Shown: positions 35,540-44,068, counted from the first letter of the stretch. The stretch is 64,000 nucleotides of DNA from JBDRNO01 sp043811005 (GCA_043811005.1 JBDRNO010000145.1:10871-74870); one strand, 5' to 3'. The notes: generated by a model not told the origin, from the letters alone. Translations and numbers: made by a program.

Positions 35540-35905
35540 CCAATGTTATTAAGTTAAAAGGGTAATATGTTTAATATCAGATTAGCACCACGCTTTAGGT
35601 GTCTAAATGAATTAAAATCGTTTTATAGTCCGCTTCAACGGACTTCTGATAGAGTAAAGACATAAAAATCATGAAACATTCACACACACGTATTTGGGTT
35701 CATCTTATTTGGGGAACAAAAAACCATGAGCGCATTTTATTTAAGGAACAAGGGAAACAATTGTATAGCTTTTTGATGATTGAACATAGAAGCCCGCTGA
35801 AGCGGGCTAATAATAATTATGTTTATATTTCAAACACCACGCTAAAGCGTGGTGCTAGTCTGATGCTTTAAATAAAAGTTTTATGGCTTAACTTAATAAC
35901 ATTGG
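35540..35905. mobile_element. Decayed RAYT/IS200-like unit with nested inverted repeats
   Basis: Outer 18-bp perfect inverted repeats CCAATGTTATTAAGTTAA (35540-35557) and its complement (35888-35905). Inner 23-bp inverted repeats (22/23) at 35576-35598 and 35842-35864, containing CACCACGCTTTAG. Between them lie REP-like hairpins AGTCCG-CTTCAA-CGGACT (35627-35644), AGCCCGCT-GA-AGCGGGCT (35791-35808) and CACCACGCT-AA-AGCGTGGTG (35835-35854), and a transposase fragment. A relative of the outer end (CAATGTCATTAAGTTAAG) occurs at 63863-63880. Confidence 0.75.
35671..35871 (+). pseudogene. REP-associated tyrosine transposase (IS200-like), N-terminal fragment
   Basis: The first ~38 codons (MKHSHTRIWVHLIWGTKNHE ...) match the start of the Y1 transposase-like RAYT family. 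After MIEH the frame runs into REP hairpins and ends, so the HUH motif and catalytic tyrosine are missing and the fragment cannot be active. It lies between REP-like palindromes, the arrangement expected of a RAYT locus. Confidence 0.72.
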
Positions 35906-35916
35906 GATTGAGGGGG

Positions 35917-38031
35917 ATGAAAAAGACAATATATCAGACGAAAAAGATACTCTATATAATTACTGTTGCTAGCTTAATGCTTAATACAGAGGCCCTTGCC
36001 CAAAACGTTGAATTCAAAGCGTCTAATTTCAAGGACAGAAAGGAAGAATTCAAAGTAGCGGTCAGTAACATTAAAGCAGGAGATGAATATTTGGAAGCTT
36101 CCAATGAAGCTGTTGCATTGGTAAAAAGCCCTGGCGATGCATTTAAAAATGCATTGAAATTATTTTTAAACGCAAACGATTTCAACTCAAATAGCGCTAT
36201 GCTCAACATGAAGATAGGTAATTGCTATTTATATACAAATGAAAAATTCAGGGCAAAAGAATACTTGGACAAATCTTTAAGGTTGGATAATGATGTTGAT
36301 CCTATGCTTCATTTTTATTTAGGACAGTCATTTCAACTGAACTATGAATTTGATAAAGCCATTGAACATTATAAAATATTTGAAGAAATCGCTAAAAATA
36401 AATATGTTGAAGAATACAAAAAGCTTACCACAAAATATAAAGAAGAGTGCAAATCAGCTAAGGAGTTGATTCAAGACCCTCAAAGAGTTTGGGTTGATAA
36501 TCTTGATAACATAAACACTTCCCGGGACGATTACAGCCCCTGTATTTCGGCAGACGGAGAACTTTTGATATTTACCTCCCGGAGGAAAAATTCCCATCAG
36601 CCAAATGGCCTGGGCGAATATGATTCCGATATTTATACCTCTGCTTTAAAAGATGAGAAATGGTTGATGCCTGTAAATATGGGGAGCCCTCTAAATACAG
36701 AAGCTGACGAAACTGCTTCAGGATTATCCTATGATGGTCAAAGAATGTTGCTGTTCAAGGTAGAGAATAACAATGCTGATGTTTATGAAAGCGTGCTTAA
36801 CGGAATAGAATGGAGCACTCCGAAAAGAAAAATGTCAAGTGTTAATAATACGGAAAAAAATGAGACCTATGCAAGTTACGAACCCCAGGATATAAAGGTT
36901 TATTATATAAACGATGGCGGTTTTAGGGGGGATAATGAAATATACTTTAGCGGTGTAATGGTTTATACAGTGGCAAGCTATAGGCCTTGGGGTAAAGGAC
37001 AAAGTGTGGGACATAAGATAAATACCCATTTCCATGAAGGTTCTGTATTTATTCATCCTGACGGACAAACCATGTATTTTAGCTCTCAGGGACATAATTC
37101 AATGGGTGGTTATGATATATTTATATCAGTAAAAGATAAATTAGCTCAATGGTCAATTCCAGTCAATTTAGGTTATCCGATCAATACTCCTTACGATGAC
37201 CTGTTCTTTGCAGCGACAGCCAATGGCAAACATGCCTATATTGCATCGAATCGTGATGGAGGTAAAGGGGGAATGGACATTTATAAAGTTACTTTCTGGG
37301 GACCTAAAAAACCAATATTGATTGACACTGAAGATTATCTTTTAGCGAGCATTGCGGAACCAGTAAAAGATGTCCACATCGAAAAAGCAGTTGTGGTTGA
37401 AAGGAGAAGCTTGACCGTATTTAAAGGGAGAGTTATTGACGCTATTTCAAGGAAACCGGTGGAGGCGTCTATTGAAATAACGGATAATTTAAAAGGAGAG
37501 GTGATACAAATTCTTAAGTCAAACAGCGTAACCGGCAAGTTTTTGCTTTCACTTCCTTCGGGACTGAATTATGGAATTGCTGTTAAGGCAGAAGGTTATC
37601 TGTTCCATTCTGAAAATTTTGATATTCCCGAGTACAGTGAATTTAATATGGTAAATAAGGATATAGAATTAAAGAATATAGTTGTAGGCAGCAAAATCAC
37701 CCTTAAAAATATTTTCTTTGCTTTCGCAAAAGCCGACCTGACACCCGCTTCAAACATGGAATTGAGCCGTTTAGAAAAATTGCTTAATGAAATACCCACC
37801 CTGAAAATAGAAATCTCGGGGCATACGGATAATACCGGCTCAAAGGAATTTAACCTTAAACTGTCTGATGAAAGAGCCAAAGTTGTTGTTGAGTATTTGA
37901 TCCAAAAGGGAATTAATGCTTCAAGATTGACAGCCAAAGGATATGGTCAGTTAAGACCTGTTGATACCAATGATACCTCCGAAGGCAGGCAGCAGAACAG
38001 GAGAACGGAGTTTGAGATAGTGGGGAATTAG
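35917..38031 (+). CDS. PorE-like protein: TPR, beta-propeller, carboxypeptidase-regulatory and OmpA domains
   Basis: The start was set at ATG 35917 (MKKTIYQTKKILYI), preceded by GAGGGGG; the frame opens at a TTG 15 bp earlier. Signal peptide, TPR repeats (MLHFYLGQSFQL), PD40/WD40-like propeller blades (YSPCISADGELLIFTSRR, MYFSSQGHNSMGGYDIF, HAYIASNRDGGKGGMDIY), a carboxypeptidase-regulatory-like domain (FKGRVIDAISRKPVEASIEI) and an OmpA domain (FAFAKADLTPASNMEL, ISGHTDNTGSKEFN, LSDERAKVVVEYL). This is the domain order of PorE, the peptidoglycan-binding T9SS component, and of related Bacteroidota proteins. Other T9SS machinery genes are not nearby, so assignment to T9SS is by architecture only. 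Confidence 0.82.
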   Translation: MKKTIYQTKKILYIITVASLMLNTEALAQNVEFKASNFKDRKEEFKVAVSNIKAGDEYLEASNEAVALVKSPGDAFKNALKLFLNANDFNSNSAMLNMKIGNCYLYTNEKFRAKEYLDKSLRLDNDVDPMLHFYLGQSFQLNYEFDKAIEHYKIFEEIAKNKYVEEYKKLTTKYKEECKSAKELIQDPQRVWVDNLDNINTSRDDYSPCISADGELLIFTSRRKNSHQPNGLGEYDSDIYTSALKDEKWLMPVNMGSPLNTEADETASGLSYDGQRMLLFKVENNNADVYESVLNGIEWSTPKRKMSSVNNTEKNETYASYEPQDIKVYYINDGGFRGDNEIYFSGVMVYTVASYRPWGKGQSVGHKINTHFHEGSVFIHPDGQTMYFSSQGHNSMGGYDIFISVKDKLAQWSIPVNLGYPINTPYDDLFFAATANGKHAYIASNRDGGKGGMDIYKVTFWGPKKPILIDTEDYLLASIAEPVKDVHIEKAVVVERRSLTVFKGRVIDAISRKPVEASIEITDNLKGEVIQILKSNSVTGKFLLSLPSGLNYGIAVKAEGYLFHSENFDIPEYSEFNMVNKDIELKNIVVGSKITLKNIFFAFAKADLTPASNMELSRLEKLLNEIPTLKIEISGHTDNTGSKEFNLKLSDERAKVVVEYLIQKGINASRLTAKGYGQLRPVDTNDTSEGRQQNRRTEFEIVGN

Positions 38032-38071
38032 TGTCTTATTTTGTGCCATCTTGCTAAATTCTCATTATTTA

Positions 38072-39031
38072 TCACCCCCTCTGAACAAGAAACCCGATAT
38101 AACCCGCATAAATCAACAGGAACACAATCCCGTTCCATCTTTCAATAACATTCTTTTTCCCAAACGGCATTACTATAATCAGCAAAGCGCTTGAAAAAAC
38201 AACCATTAAAATATCCGTGTTGCTCAAAACATCAAATGGCAAAGGATTAATAACCGCACTCACACCCAGCACCCAAAGCAAATTGAAAATATTGGAGCCA
38301 ACAACATTCCCGATAGCAATATCTGCGTTTCGTCTGTACGCAGCCATTGCCGAAGTAACCAGTTCCGGCAGGGATGTCCCTACTGCTACAATCGTCAAAC
38401 CTATAAAACTTTCACTCAAACCAAACAACCGGGCAATCTCAACACCACCTTCAACCACCCATTTGCCCCCCAAAAACATACCCACGATACCAAAAACAAT
38501 AAACACAACTGATTTACCCAATGGTAGTTCTTTAATTTTGCTATTGTTTCCCTTTCTATTGTTTTCTTTAGAAACCTTGAAAATATAAGCCATAAACAAA
38601 AGGAAAAACCCCAACAAAATCACTCCGTCATACCTGCTTATTGTTAAATACTCACCTTCATTAAACAGTGAGGCATTGGCAATAAACCCTACCAGCAAAG
38701 CAGCAGAAAGAGAAAAGGGAATCTCCGACAAAACCGTATTCCTTTGTATCGGCAAATTACAAATCAATGCCGACACGCCTAATATCAAAAGAATATTCGC
38801 AATATTACTGCCGAACACATTACCAATCGCTATGTCAGCACTGCCGTTAATGCTTGCGATAATATTGACAATTAATTCCGGTGCAGAAGTACCGAATGAC
38901 ACAATGGTTAAACCAACAACAAGGTCAGAAACATTGAACCTTTTGGCAACAGAAGCAGAACCACTCACTAAAATGTCTGCCCCTTTTATTAAAATGACAA
39001 ACCCGGCAACAAATAAAATATACGTCAGCAT
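38072..39031 (-). CDS. yrbG: Calcium/sodium antiporter (CaCA family, YrbG-like)
   Basis: Inner-membrane cation exchanger of about ten helices with the two alpha-repeats of the family: GTSAPELIVNIIASINGSAD...GNVFGSN and GTSLPELVTSAMAAYRRNAD...GNVVGSN. These hold the conserved acidic ion-binding residues. Length (319 aa) is typical. Its start overlaps the end of the VanZ-like gene by 7 nt, so it is the last gene of the minus-strand envelope operon. Confidence 0.93.
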   Translation of the reverse strand: MLTYILFVAGFVILIKGADILVSGSASVAKRFNVSDLVVGLTIVSFGTSAPELIVNIIASINGSADIAIGNVFGSNIANILLILGVSALICNLPIQRNTVLSEIPFSLSAALLVGFIANASLFNEGEYLTISRYDGVILLGFFLLFMAYIFKVSKENNRKGNNSKIKELPLGKSVVFIVFGIVGMFLGGKWVVEGGVEIARLFGLSESFIGLTIVAVGTSLPELVTSAMAAYRRNADIAIGNVVGSNIFNLLWVLGVSAVINPLPFDVLSNTDILMVVFSSALLIIVMPFGKKNVIERWNGIVFLLIYAGYIGFLVQRG

Positions 39032-39486
39032 TGTGCTTTATCCTTTTTAAAAACCAACTTATAAAATCCATAACCCGTTATTACTCCAGTTAGATTCAAT
39101 ATCACATCATCAATATCCGTAATCCTGTTTGATGCAAATAAAAACTGCCCCCCCTCAATAAAAAGAGAAACACCCAAACCGATAAGTATTACTTTCACCA
39201 AACCCGATAATCTAACATCTAATAAAGGAACGATAAACCCCAACGGAATGAACATTAAAATATTCCCGATTAGATTTTTAATATTGGAAGTGCTAAACTC
39301 ATACTCCATCCCCACGCTTATGTATTGATGAATGCTTTTAAAAGGAATAAAAATAAATGCTTGCGGTTTATTGGCATCTGTCGGAAATACTGTTATCTTA
39401 ATCAAAACCAGCAGGTAAAAGAAAAATAACACAAGCCATAATCCCTGTCTTAAAGATATTTTTGTCCCTTGCTTTTTATCTATCAT
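39025..39486 (-). CDS. VanZ-like family membrane protein
   Basis: Four predicted helices and the VanZ-like signature: FIFIPFKSI, NLIGNILMFIPLGFIVPLL, EGGQFLFASNRITDIDDVIL and NLTGVITGYGFYKL. VanZ relatives are associated with cell-envelope stress and low-level glycopeptide tolerance, but the mechanism is not known. It overlaps the downstream antiporter gene by 7 nt. Confidence 0.87.
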   Translation of the reverse strand: MIDKKQGTKISLRQGLWLVLFFFYLLVLIKITVFPTDANKPQAFIFIPFKSIHQYISVGMEYEFSTSNIKNLIGNILMFIPLGFIVPLLDVRLSGLVKVILIGLGVSLFIEGGQFLFASNRITDIDDVILNLTGVITGYGFYKLVFKKDKAQC

Positions 39487-39527
39487 AAAGGCAATAATTG
39501 TTATTTTCTCATTCTTTACCCGTTAAG

Positions 39528-39788
39528 TTATAAGCTATTCACAAACAAAACCATAAAATAAAAAATAAAATAAAAAGCAAGCAGCACATATACGGTAATT
39601 TCAGAATAGGTATTCTTTTTAGGTGAAGTGCTTTTAACCAGAAAATAAACAGATATAATATAAAGGAAAAGTGCTGTAAGCAACATAGGTATCACAAGTA
39701 TATGGGGCAGTGCCACCGCTATATGAAAAAGTGATATAGAAAGGGGAATAAAACTGATATACAGAAACAACTTGCTTTTTTTATACAT
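39528..39788 (-). CDS. Small three-helix membrane protein
   Basis: 86 residues with three hydrophobic segments (FLYISFIPLSISLFHIAVAL, VIPMLLTALFLYIISVYFLV and VYVLLAFYFIFYFMVLFV) separated by short charged loops. No family was recognised. It lies 41 nt before the VanZ-like gene in the same direction, so it is probably part of the operon. Confidence 0.6.
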   Translation of the reverse strand: MYKKSKLFLYISFIPLSISLFHIAVALPHILVIPMLLTALFLYIISVYFLVKSTSPKKNTYSEITVYVLLAFYFIFYFMVLFVNSL

Positions 39789-39922
39789 AATTCAAATTTT
39801 TAGAGTTATTATTAATTGCTTTTATTATAGATTTTACATTACAGCAAAATACTGATACCTGCTTTTCCCCACACTTTTTTACTTATTACCTGTCGCTAAT
39901 TCCTTAATATTAAATTCATCAT

Positions 39923-40471
39923 TTACTGATGCCTGCCCGTTGTCCTTATACGCCCCTTATATCCGTTCAGCAAATTATTAATATGTGATAACAATATTTT
40001 ACATTCAAATTCATCAAGCTCTATTCCAAAATCAAGCATCTTGTTACCATCACTTACTCTGAAAACGCCCTTTTTTCTCAGCCCCTTCCAACTCCATTTG
40101 TCTGACTTATTCATATAAACATCAATTGAGTTATTGAGTACGATATGCTTTTCTTTAGAAGCATACAGCCCATAACTTCTTTTAACATAAAGGCAATTAT
40201 CCCTAACTTCAATCAATTCTTCTCCAAATAAATACCACAGCCATATTCTCATCATTATTACAACTCCAAGTGCTAAAAATGCAGGTAACATCATTGGATG
40301 ATAACCCGACCTGTTATAAATCAGGTAAGCCAAATAAACCCCGCTTAATATTGCCCCGGCTAAACAAATAATAAAAACCCCGTTACCCAGCCAGAATTTC
40401 CTTGCCATAATACGGATTCTAATTCCATTATCTCTGTTGTCAATATTAATCCTTAAGTTTTCTCCTGACAT
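39923..40471 (-). CDS. Two-helix membrane protein with cytoplasmic PH-like region
   Basis: 182 residues: a polar N-terminus, two membrane helices (VFIICLAGAILSGVYLAYLI and MLPAFLALGVVIMMRIWLWY) and a ~100-residue C-terminal beta-rich domain (ELIEVRDNCLYVKRSYGLYA, KKGVFRVSDGNKMLDFGIEL). The layout resembles bacterial PH-domain membrane proteins; function unknown. 13 nt after the small membrane protein gene at 40485. Confidence 0.6.
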   Translation of the reverse strand: MSGENLRINIDNRDNGIRIRIMARKFWLGNGVFIICLAGAILSGVYLAYLIYNRSGYHPMMLPAFLALGVVIMMRIWLWYLFGEELIEVRDNCLYVKRSYGLYASKEKHIVLNNSIDVYMNKSDKWSWKGLRKKGVFRVSDGNKMLDFGIELDEFECKILLSHINNLLNGYKGRIRTTGRHQ

Positions 40472-40484
40472 ATTTTGTAATATT

Positions 40485-40607
40485 TCATCCGGTCATCATC
40501 ACAGCAAGAATAAAACACACTATGACAAGTATTAAAATAATTACTATCCTATATATAAGCACAGGTACTTTTTTCTTATTTCTCATCGCTGTTTTTATTT
40601 TATTCAT
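40485..40607 (-). CDS. 40-residue single-helix membrane protein
   Basis: ATG at 40607, TGA at 40485. A basic N-terminus (MNKIKTAMRNKKKV) is followed by one hydrophobic helix (VIILILVIVCFILAVMM). It starts 3 nt after the histidine kinase stop and ends 13 nt before the next gene, so tight packing in the operon supports it as real. It could be a small regulator of the kinase or of a neighbouring membrane protein; that is inference. Confidence 0.6.
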   Translation of the reverse strand: MNKIKTAMRNKKKVPVLIYRIVIILILVIVCFILAVMMTG

Positions 40608-40609
40608 TC

Positions 40610-41878
40610 CTACTCATAATCACCGGCATTAAAACTAACCTTCAACACGTGAATATGCCCCTTCACCTCATAAGTAACCCCAAACCCGTACAAATCACAA
40701 ATCTGCTTAACTATTGACAGCCCAAGTCCTGTCGAATCCTCCGCTTTGCTCTGCTTTGCAAATTTTTCAAACATCAGTTCAGCAGGTGCTTCTAATCCCT
40801 CACCCGTATTGGCAATCTCAAGCGTTGAATCAACCATTTTAATATTAATTAATCCGCTCTTTATATTATGTCTAACTGAATTTTGAATCAAGTTATTTAT
40901 CAGTATTTCTGCCAGCACAGGGCTCATTTGAATCTCTAACGGCTCTTTAAATTCTTTAGACAATTTAATGTATTTAGAATTGATTTGTTCCGTATAGCCA
41001 TCTGATACATCTTCAATCAATGATATTAATTTCACATTCTCAACGTCTGTAAACTGCCTGTTCTCTATTTTTGAAAGCAGCAATATGGATTTATTCAGCT
41101 TTGAAAGCTGGGCTGCTGTATCATTAACACTCTGGATTAGCTCCATCTCTTTTTTAGTTAAATTGTCATACTGTATCAGTTCCTCTAATGTAGCATTAAT
41201 TACAGCCAAAGGTGTTTGTATTTCGTGCGATACATTATCAATAAACTGCTTCTGGTTCTTATAATCATTTTGTATTCTAAACATCATATCACCTGCAACC
41301 TTGTTCAATTCATTAAATTCCTCAATTGCTGTATCATTAAATGCAATTTCCCTTTTATCATCCAGTTTATATCTTTTCAACTTATTAAGTATATCATAAA
41401 AAGGGTCCCACAAACTTTTTGAAATTCGCCTGTTAATAATCACAAAGCAAAGCGTCAGCAATCCAAACAATAAAACTCCTATGATAATGATCCCGTATAT
41501 CAAATCATCCGATTCAACCAGCGACCTGCTTATAATAATTTCATAAAACTCACCTTTTACCATAATTGAACCATACAACTGCCTGTACGGTTCTTCTTCT
41601 TCCTCAATAGGGTCATAAATGGAAATATTCCTGAATTGGTCTTGAATATACCTGTTTTTAGAGATTTCCTTTATGTGATATTCTTTCATCAGGTTAGAAG
41701 GAATACTCTCCGATTCTTTTAATTGACTGGTAACCTCCTCTTTTTCCGCTAAAAGCGATTCCTCTACCTTTGCAGTTATTATCCATACCAGCAAATAATA
41801 AAAAATACATGCACATACAATAAATACAGGAATAGCAATTGAAAGGTACAGTTTGGTTGTTTTATTCAGTAATTTCAT
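40610..41878 (-). CDS. Two-component sensor histidine kinase
   Basis: 422 residues: an N-terminal helix (near residues 11-35), an extracytoplasmic domain of ~85 residues, a second helix (near 127-148), a linker, a DHp domain with phospho-acceptor His218 (FIDNVSHEIQTPLAVINATL) and a HATPase domain with N box (LINNLIQNSVRHN), G1 (EIANTGEG) and G2 (GLGLSIVKQ). The start codon overlaps the end of the response regulator by 1 nt, so they form a cognate pair. The stimulus is unknown, but the operon context suggests an envelope signal. Confidence 0.92.
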   Translation of the reverse strand: MKLLNKTTKLYLSIAIPVFIVCACIFYYLLVWIITAKVEESLLAEKEEVTSQLKESESIPSNLMKEYHIKEISKNRYIQDQFRNISIYDPIEEEEEPYRQLYGSIMVKGEFYEIIISRSLVESDDLIYGIIIIGVLLFGLLTLCFVIINRRISKSLWDPFYDILNKLKRYKLDDKREIAFNDTAIEEFNELNKVAGDMMFRIQNDYKNQKQFIDNVSHEIQTPLAVINATLEELIQYDNLTKKEMELIQSVNDTAAQLSKLNKSILLLSKIENRQFTDVENVKLISLIEDVSDGYTEQINSKYIKLSKEFKEPLEIQMSPVLAEILINNLIQNSVRHNIKSGLINIKMVDSTLEIANTGEGLEAPAELMFEKFAKQSKAEDSTGLGLSIVKQICDLYGFGVTYEVKGHIHVLKVSFNAGDYE

Positions 41879-42552
41879 TATGTAATAAATTTATACCCGA
41901 TTCCGTAAATATTTTTTAAATAATTCCCGCATCCCTTATCAACAAGTTTTTTTCGCAGGTTTTTTATTTGCGCATAAATAAAATCGTACGAACTTGCCAT
42001 ATCCATATAATCCCCCCACAGCCGCTCTGAAATAGAACTTTTTTTTACCACTCTGTTCTTATTGGTAATCAAATATATTAATAGCTCATATTCCTTTGGT
42101 GTTAAAACCACCGGTTCGTCATTCACATAAACACTGTGTGAATTCAAATCAATCTTAATCTCGTTATGTTTAATAATATTAGACCCCTCAAAACATTTCC
42201 TGCGTATCACCGCCTTTACCCGTGCATTCAGTTCTGATAAATGAAACGGCTTTGTCAGGTAATCATCACTGCCCAGTTCCAACCCCTTTATCTTATCATC
42301 CAGCGCATCCTTTGCCGAAATAATGATTATGCCCGTTTTCTTATCCTTTTCTTTCAGTTCCTTAATCAAATCCAGCCCGCTGCCGTCTGGCAGCATTATA
42401 TCAACTATCACGCAGTCATACTCATTCAAATAAATCTTTTCTGAAGCATCCCCATAATCCACTGAAATATCACATACATAGTTCTCCCTCTTAAAGTAAT
42501 TCAATATAGAATCCAGCAGCTTTTTTTGGTCCTCTACTATTAAAATTTTCAT
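41878..42552 (-). CDS. OmpR-family response regulator
   Basis: Receiver domain with acidic pocket E7/D8, phospho-acceptor D51 (VIVDIMLPDGSG), S79 and K101 (TKPF), then an OmpR/PhoB winged helix (VLTPKEYELLIYLITNKNRV ... YDFIYAQIKNLRKKL ... IYGIGYKFI). Transcription regulator paired with the kinase it overlaps. An inverted repeat upstream of the operon (43371-43437) is a candidate target. Confidence 0.94.
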   Translation of the reverse strand: MKILIVEDQKKLLDSILNYFKRENYVCDISVDYGDASEKIYLNEYDCVIVDIMLPDGSGLDLIKELKEKDKKTGIIIISAKDALDDKIKGLELGSDDYLTKPFHLSELNARVKAVIRRKCFEGSNIIKHNEIKIDLNSHSVYVNDEPVVLTPKEYELLIYLITNKNRVVKKSSISERLWGDYMDMASSYDFIYAQIKNLRKKLVDKGCGNYLKNIYGIGYKFIT

Positions 42553-42563
42553 ATCTGTATCAA

Positions 42564-42809
42564 TTAATTATTTTCATTCAGCGCTTTCTCAACATAAGCA
42601 ACCGCATCCCCAACCGTATGCAGCCCTTTCGCATCTTCATCTGTAATGGAAATATTAAATTCAATCCTAAGCTCAAGGATAAGATCTATAATATCAAGAT
42701 TATCCAAACCCAGATCATTTCCAAGATTTAATTCAGGCGTGATCTTGCTTTCATCTATATCAGTTATTTTCGCAATAATCGCCTTTACTTTTTTTTCTAT
42801 ATCTGTCAT
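42564..42809 (-). CDS. Acyl-carrier-protein-like protein lacking the phosphopantetheine serine
   Basis: 81-residue four-helix ACP fold (IEKKVKAIIAKI ... NLGNDLGLDNLDIIDLILEL). In normal ACPs the helix-II motif is DSL, whose serine carries 4'-phosphopantetheine. Here the codon is AAT, giving D-N-L with Asn37, so a prosthetic group cannot be attached at that place. The rest of helix II is well kept. It lies 11 nt before the response regulator and 11 nt after the lipoprotein gene, within a signalling operon instead of a fatty-acid or polyketide cluster. It may be a structural or regulatory binding partner, possibly of a kinase; that is inference. Confidence 0.82.
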   Translation of the reverse strand: MTDIEKKVKAIIAKITDIDESKITPELNLGNDLGLDNLDIIDLILELRIEFNISITDEDAKGLHTVGDAVAYVEKALNENN

Positions 42810-42820
42810 AACTGTTAAAA

Positions 42821-43333
42821 TTAAAATTTAATTTTATTAAACCTTGCTTTCTCCGAAAACACCCCCTCACTTAACATCCTTTCCAATTCAGCTTTGCCCG
42901 GGTTAATAATATAACCCTCTATTTTCCCTGTATCAGAAGTAGAATACACCTCCTTTACATTGGTAATTTTTTTCAACATTTCTATTTTCACTGCATTATC
43001 ACCATCAATCGCCCATAAAAGCAAATCATTGCCCTTTACTTCACCCACAAGCAATCTCCACAAACTATCTCTCCTCTCATTCAAAAAATAATAATTACCC
43101 CCCTTTTTTAGAATCAGATTTTCCGACAATTCCCCCTCTTTATAATCCTCATACCTGAATGATATATCATTAATCACCAGGGTATCGTTATTCTTATCAA
43201 CATAACTTCCCTGCAAATTCCCCGGAAACATCTTTTCACTACCCGTTCCCGGTGGTTGAGGTTCAGCAAACCAAACTTCAGTGCAAGAACATATTAAAAC
43301 AAATAAAATCAAATATAGTATTGACTGTTTCAT
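42821..43333 (-). CDS. Lipoprotein of unknown function
   Basis: Signal MKQSILYLILFVLICSC with lipobox LICSC gives a 155-residue mature lipoprotein of beta-rich character (GSYVDKNNDTLVINDIS, GGNYYFLNERRDSLWRLL). No family was recognised. It is the first gene of the two-component/envelope operon and divergent from the small lipoprotein at 43477, so it may be a sensor accessory or a target of the regulator. Confidence 0.68.
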   Translation of the reverse strand: MKQSILYLILFVLICSCTEVWFAEPQPPGTGSEKMFPGNLQGSYVDKNNDTLVINDISFRYEDYKEGELSENLILKKGGNYYFLNERRDSLWRLLVGEVKGNDLLLWAIDGDNAVKIEMLKKITNVKEVYSTSDTGKIEGYIINPGKAELERMLSEGVFSEKARFNKIKF

Positions 43334-43370
43334 TTTAAAAAAAGTTAAAACACAAATTAAACAATCAATA

Positions 43371-43437
43371 CTGTAGAAAATTTGAAATTCTTTTCAAGAA
43401 AAAAACAATAAATTGCAAAATTTCAATATTTCTACAG
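43371..43437. promoter_or_regulatory. Inverted repeat in a divergent promoter region, candidate operator
   Basis: Left arm CTGTAGAAAATTTGAAATT (43371-43389) and right arm AAATTTCAATATTTCTACAG (43418-43437) are near-perfect complements separated by ~28 bp. It sits between two divergent lipoprotein genes, one heading the two-component operon. No T-run or coding potential. A binding site for the operon's response regulator is an inference. Confidence 0.55.
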
Positions 43438-43476
43438 AATCACATTTTATCTTTATCTCAAATTAAATTTATTATT

Positions 43477-43698
43477 ATGAAAAAATTAGCTTTAATCACA
43501 TTGGTAGCATTTGCCTTTGCATCATGTGATACCATAACCGAAAAATCTAAAGAAAACGAAGAAGAAGTCGTAATAGAGGTCAAAGAAGAAGCAGGAAAAT
43601 TGCCTGAAAAGATAGAAGAACAAAAGGCAATAAAAGACACCACAGCCAATGCCCCGGCTGATACGGTAAAACAAGAGGCAAAAAAACAAGAAAATTGA
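43477..43698 (+). CDS. Small Lys/Glu-rich lipoprotein
   Basis: 73 residues: signal MKKLALITLVAFAFASC with lipobox, then a highly charged mature chain (ENEEEVVIEVKEEAGKLPEK) without hydrophobic core, probably disordered. It is divergent from the lipoprotein that heads the two-component operon and shares the inverted repeat, so it may be co-regulated. Function unknown. Confidence 0.72.
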   Translation: MKKLALITLVAFAFASCDTITEKSKENEEEVVIEVKEEAGKLPEKIEEQKAIKDTTANAPADTVKQEAKKQEN

Positions 43699-44068
43699 AA
43701 TTCCAAACCACAATGCTCTTATGTAATTCTTTTATCGTTTTTTAGGAATAAATTTTTGAATTTTAGATAAAAGACATTAGTTTTGTCATGACAATAATGT
43801 TCCGGCATATTTTATACGTATCGGAATTTCAATGTCTATGGCTTGATAATTACTAATTTTATTATATTTCACATATTTTTGGAGTCGGCAGGCCACAGTC
43901 AGCAGTCCGCAATTTTCATTTTTGCCGACTGAGGATTGCCGACTGCCGACTATTTTTAATAATGCACAAATATTAGATTAAAACTTTTTTAATAAATTTA
44001 CGAAGTTAAATTCTTAATGACATTTGCCGGGATATTTATAAATATTTAACCTAAAAAATCAAAGAGCT
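43699..44068. other. Intergenic region with inverted repeat
   Basis: 370 bp. Contains TATCGGAATTTCAA (43820-43833), an imperfect inverted repeat at 43882-43951 built from AGTCGGCA/TGCCGACT units, and AAATTTACGAAGTTAAATTC (43994-44013). These motifs recur elsewhere in the window. No gene is supported. Confidence 0.55.
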
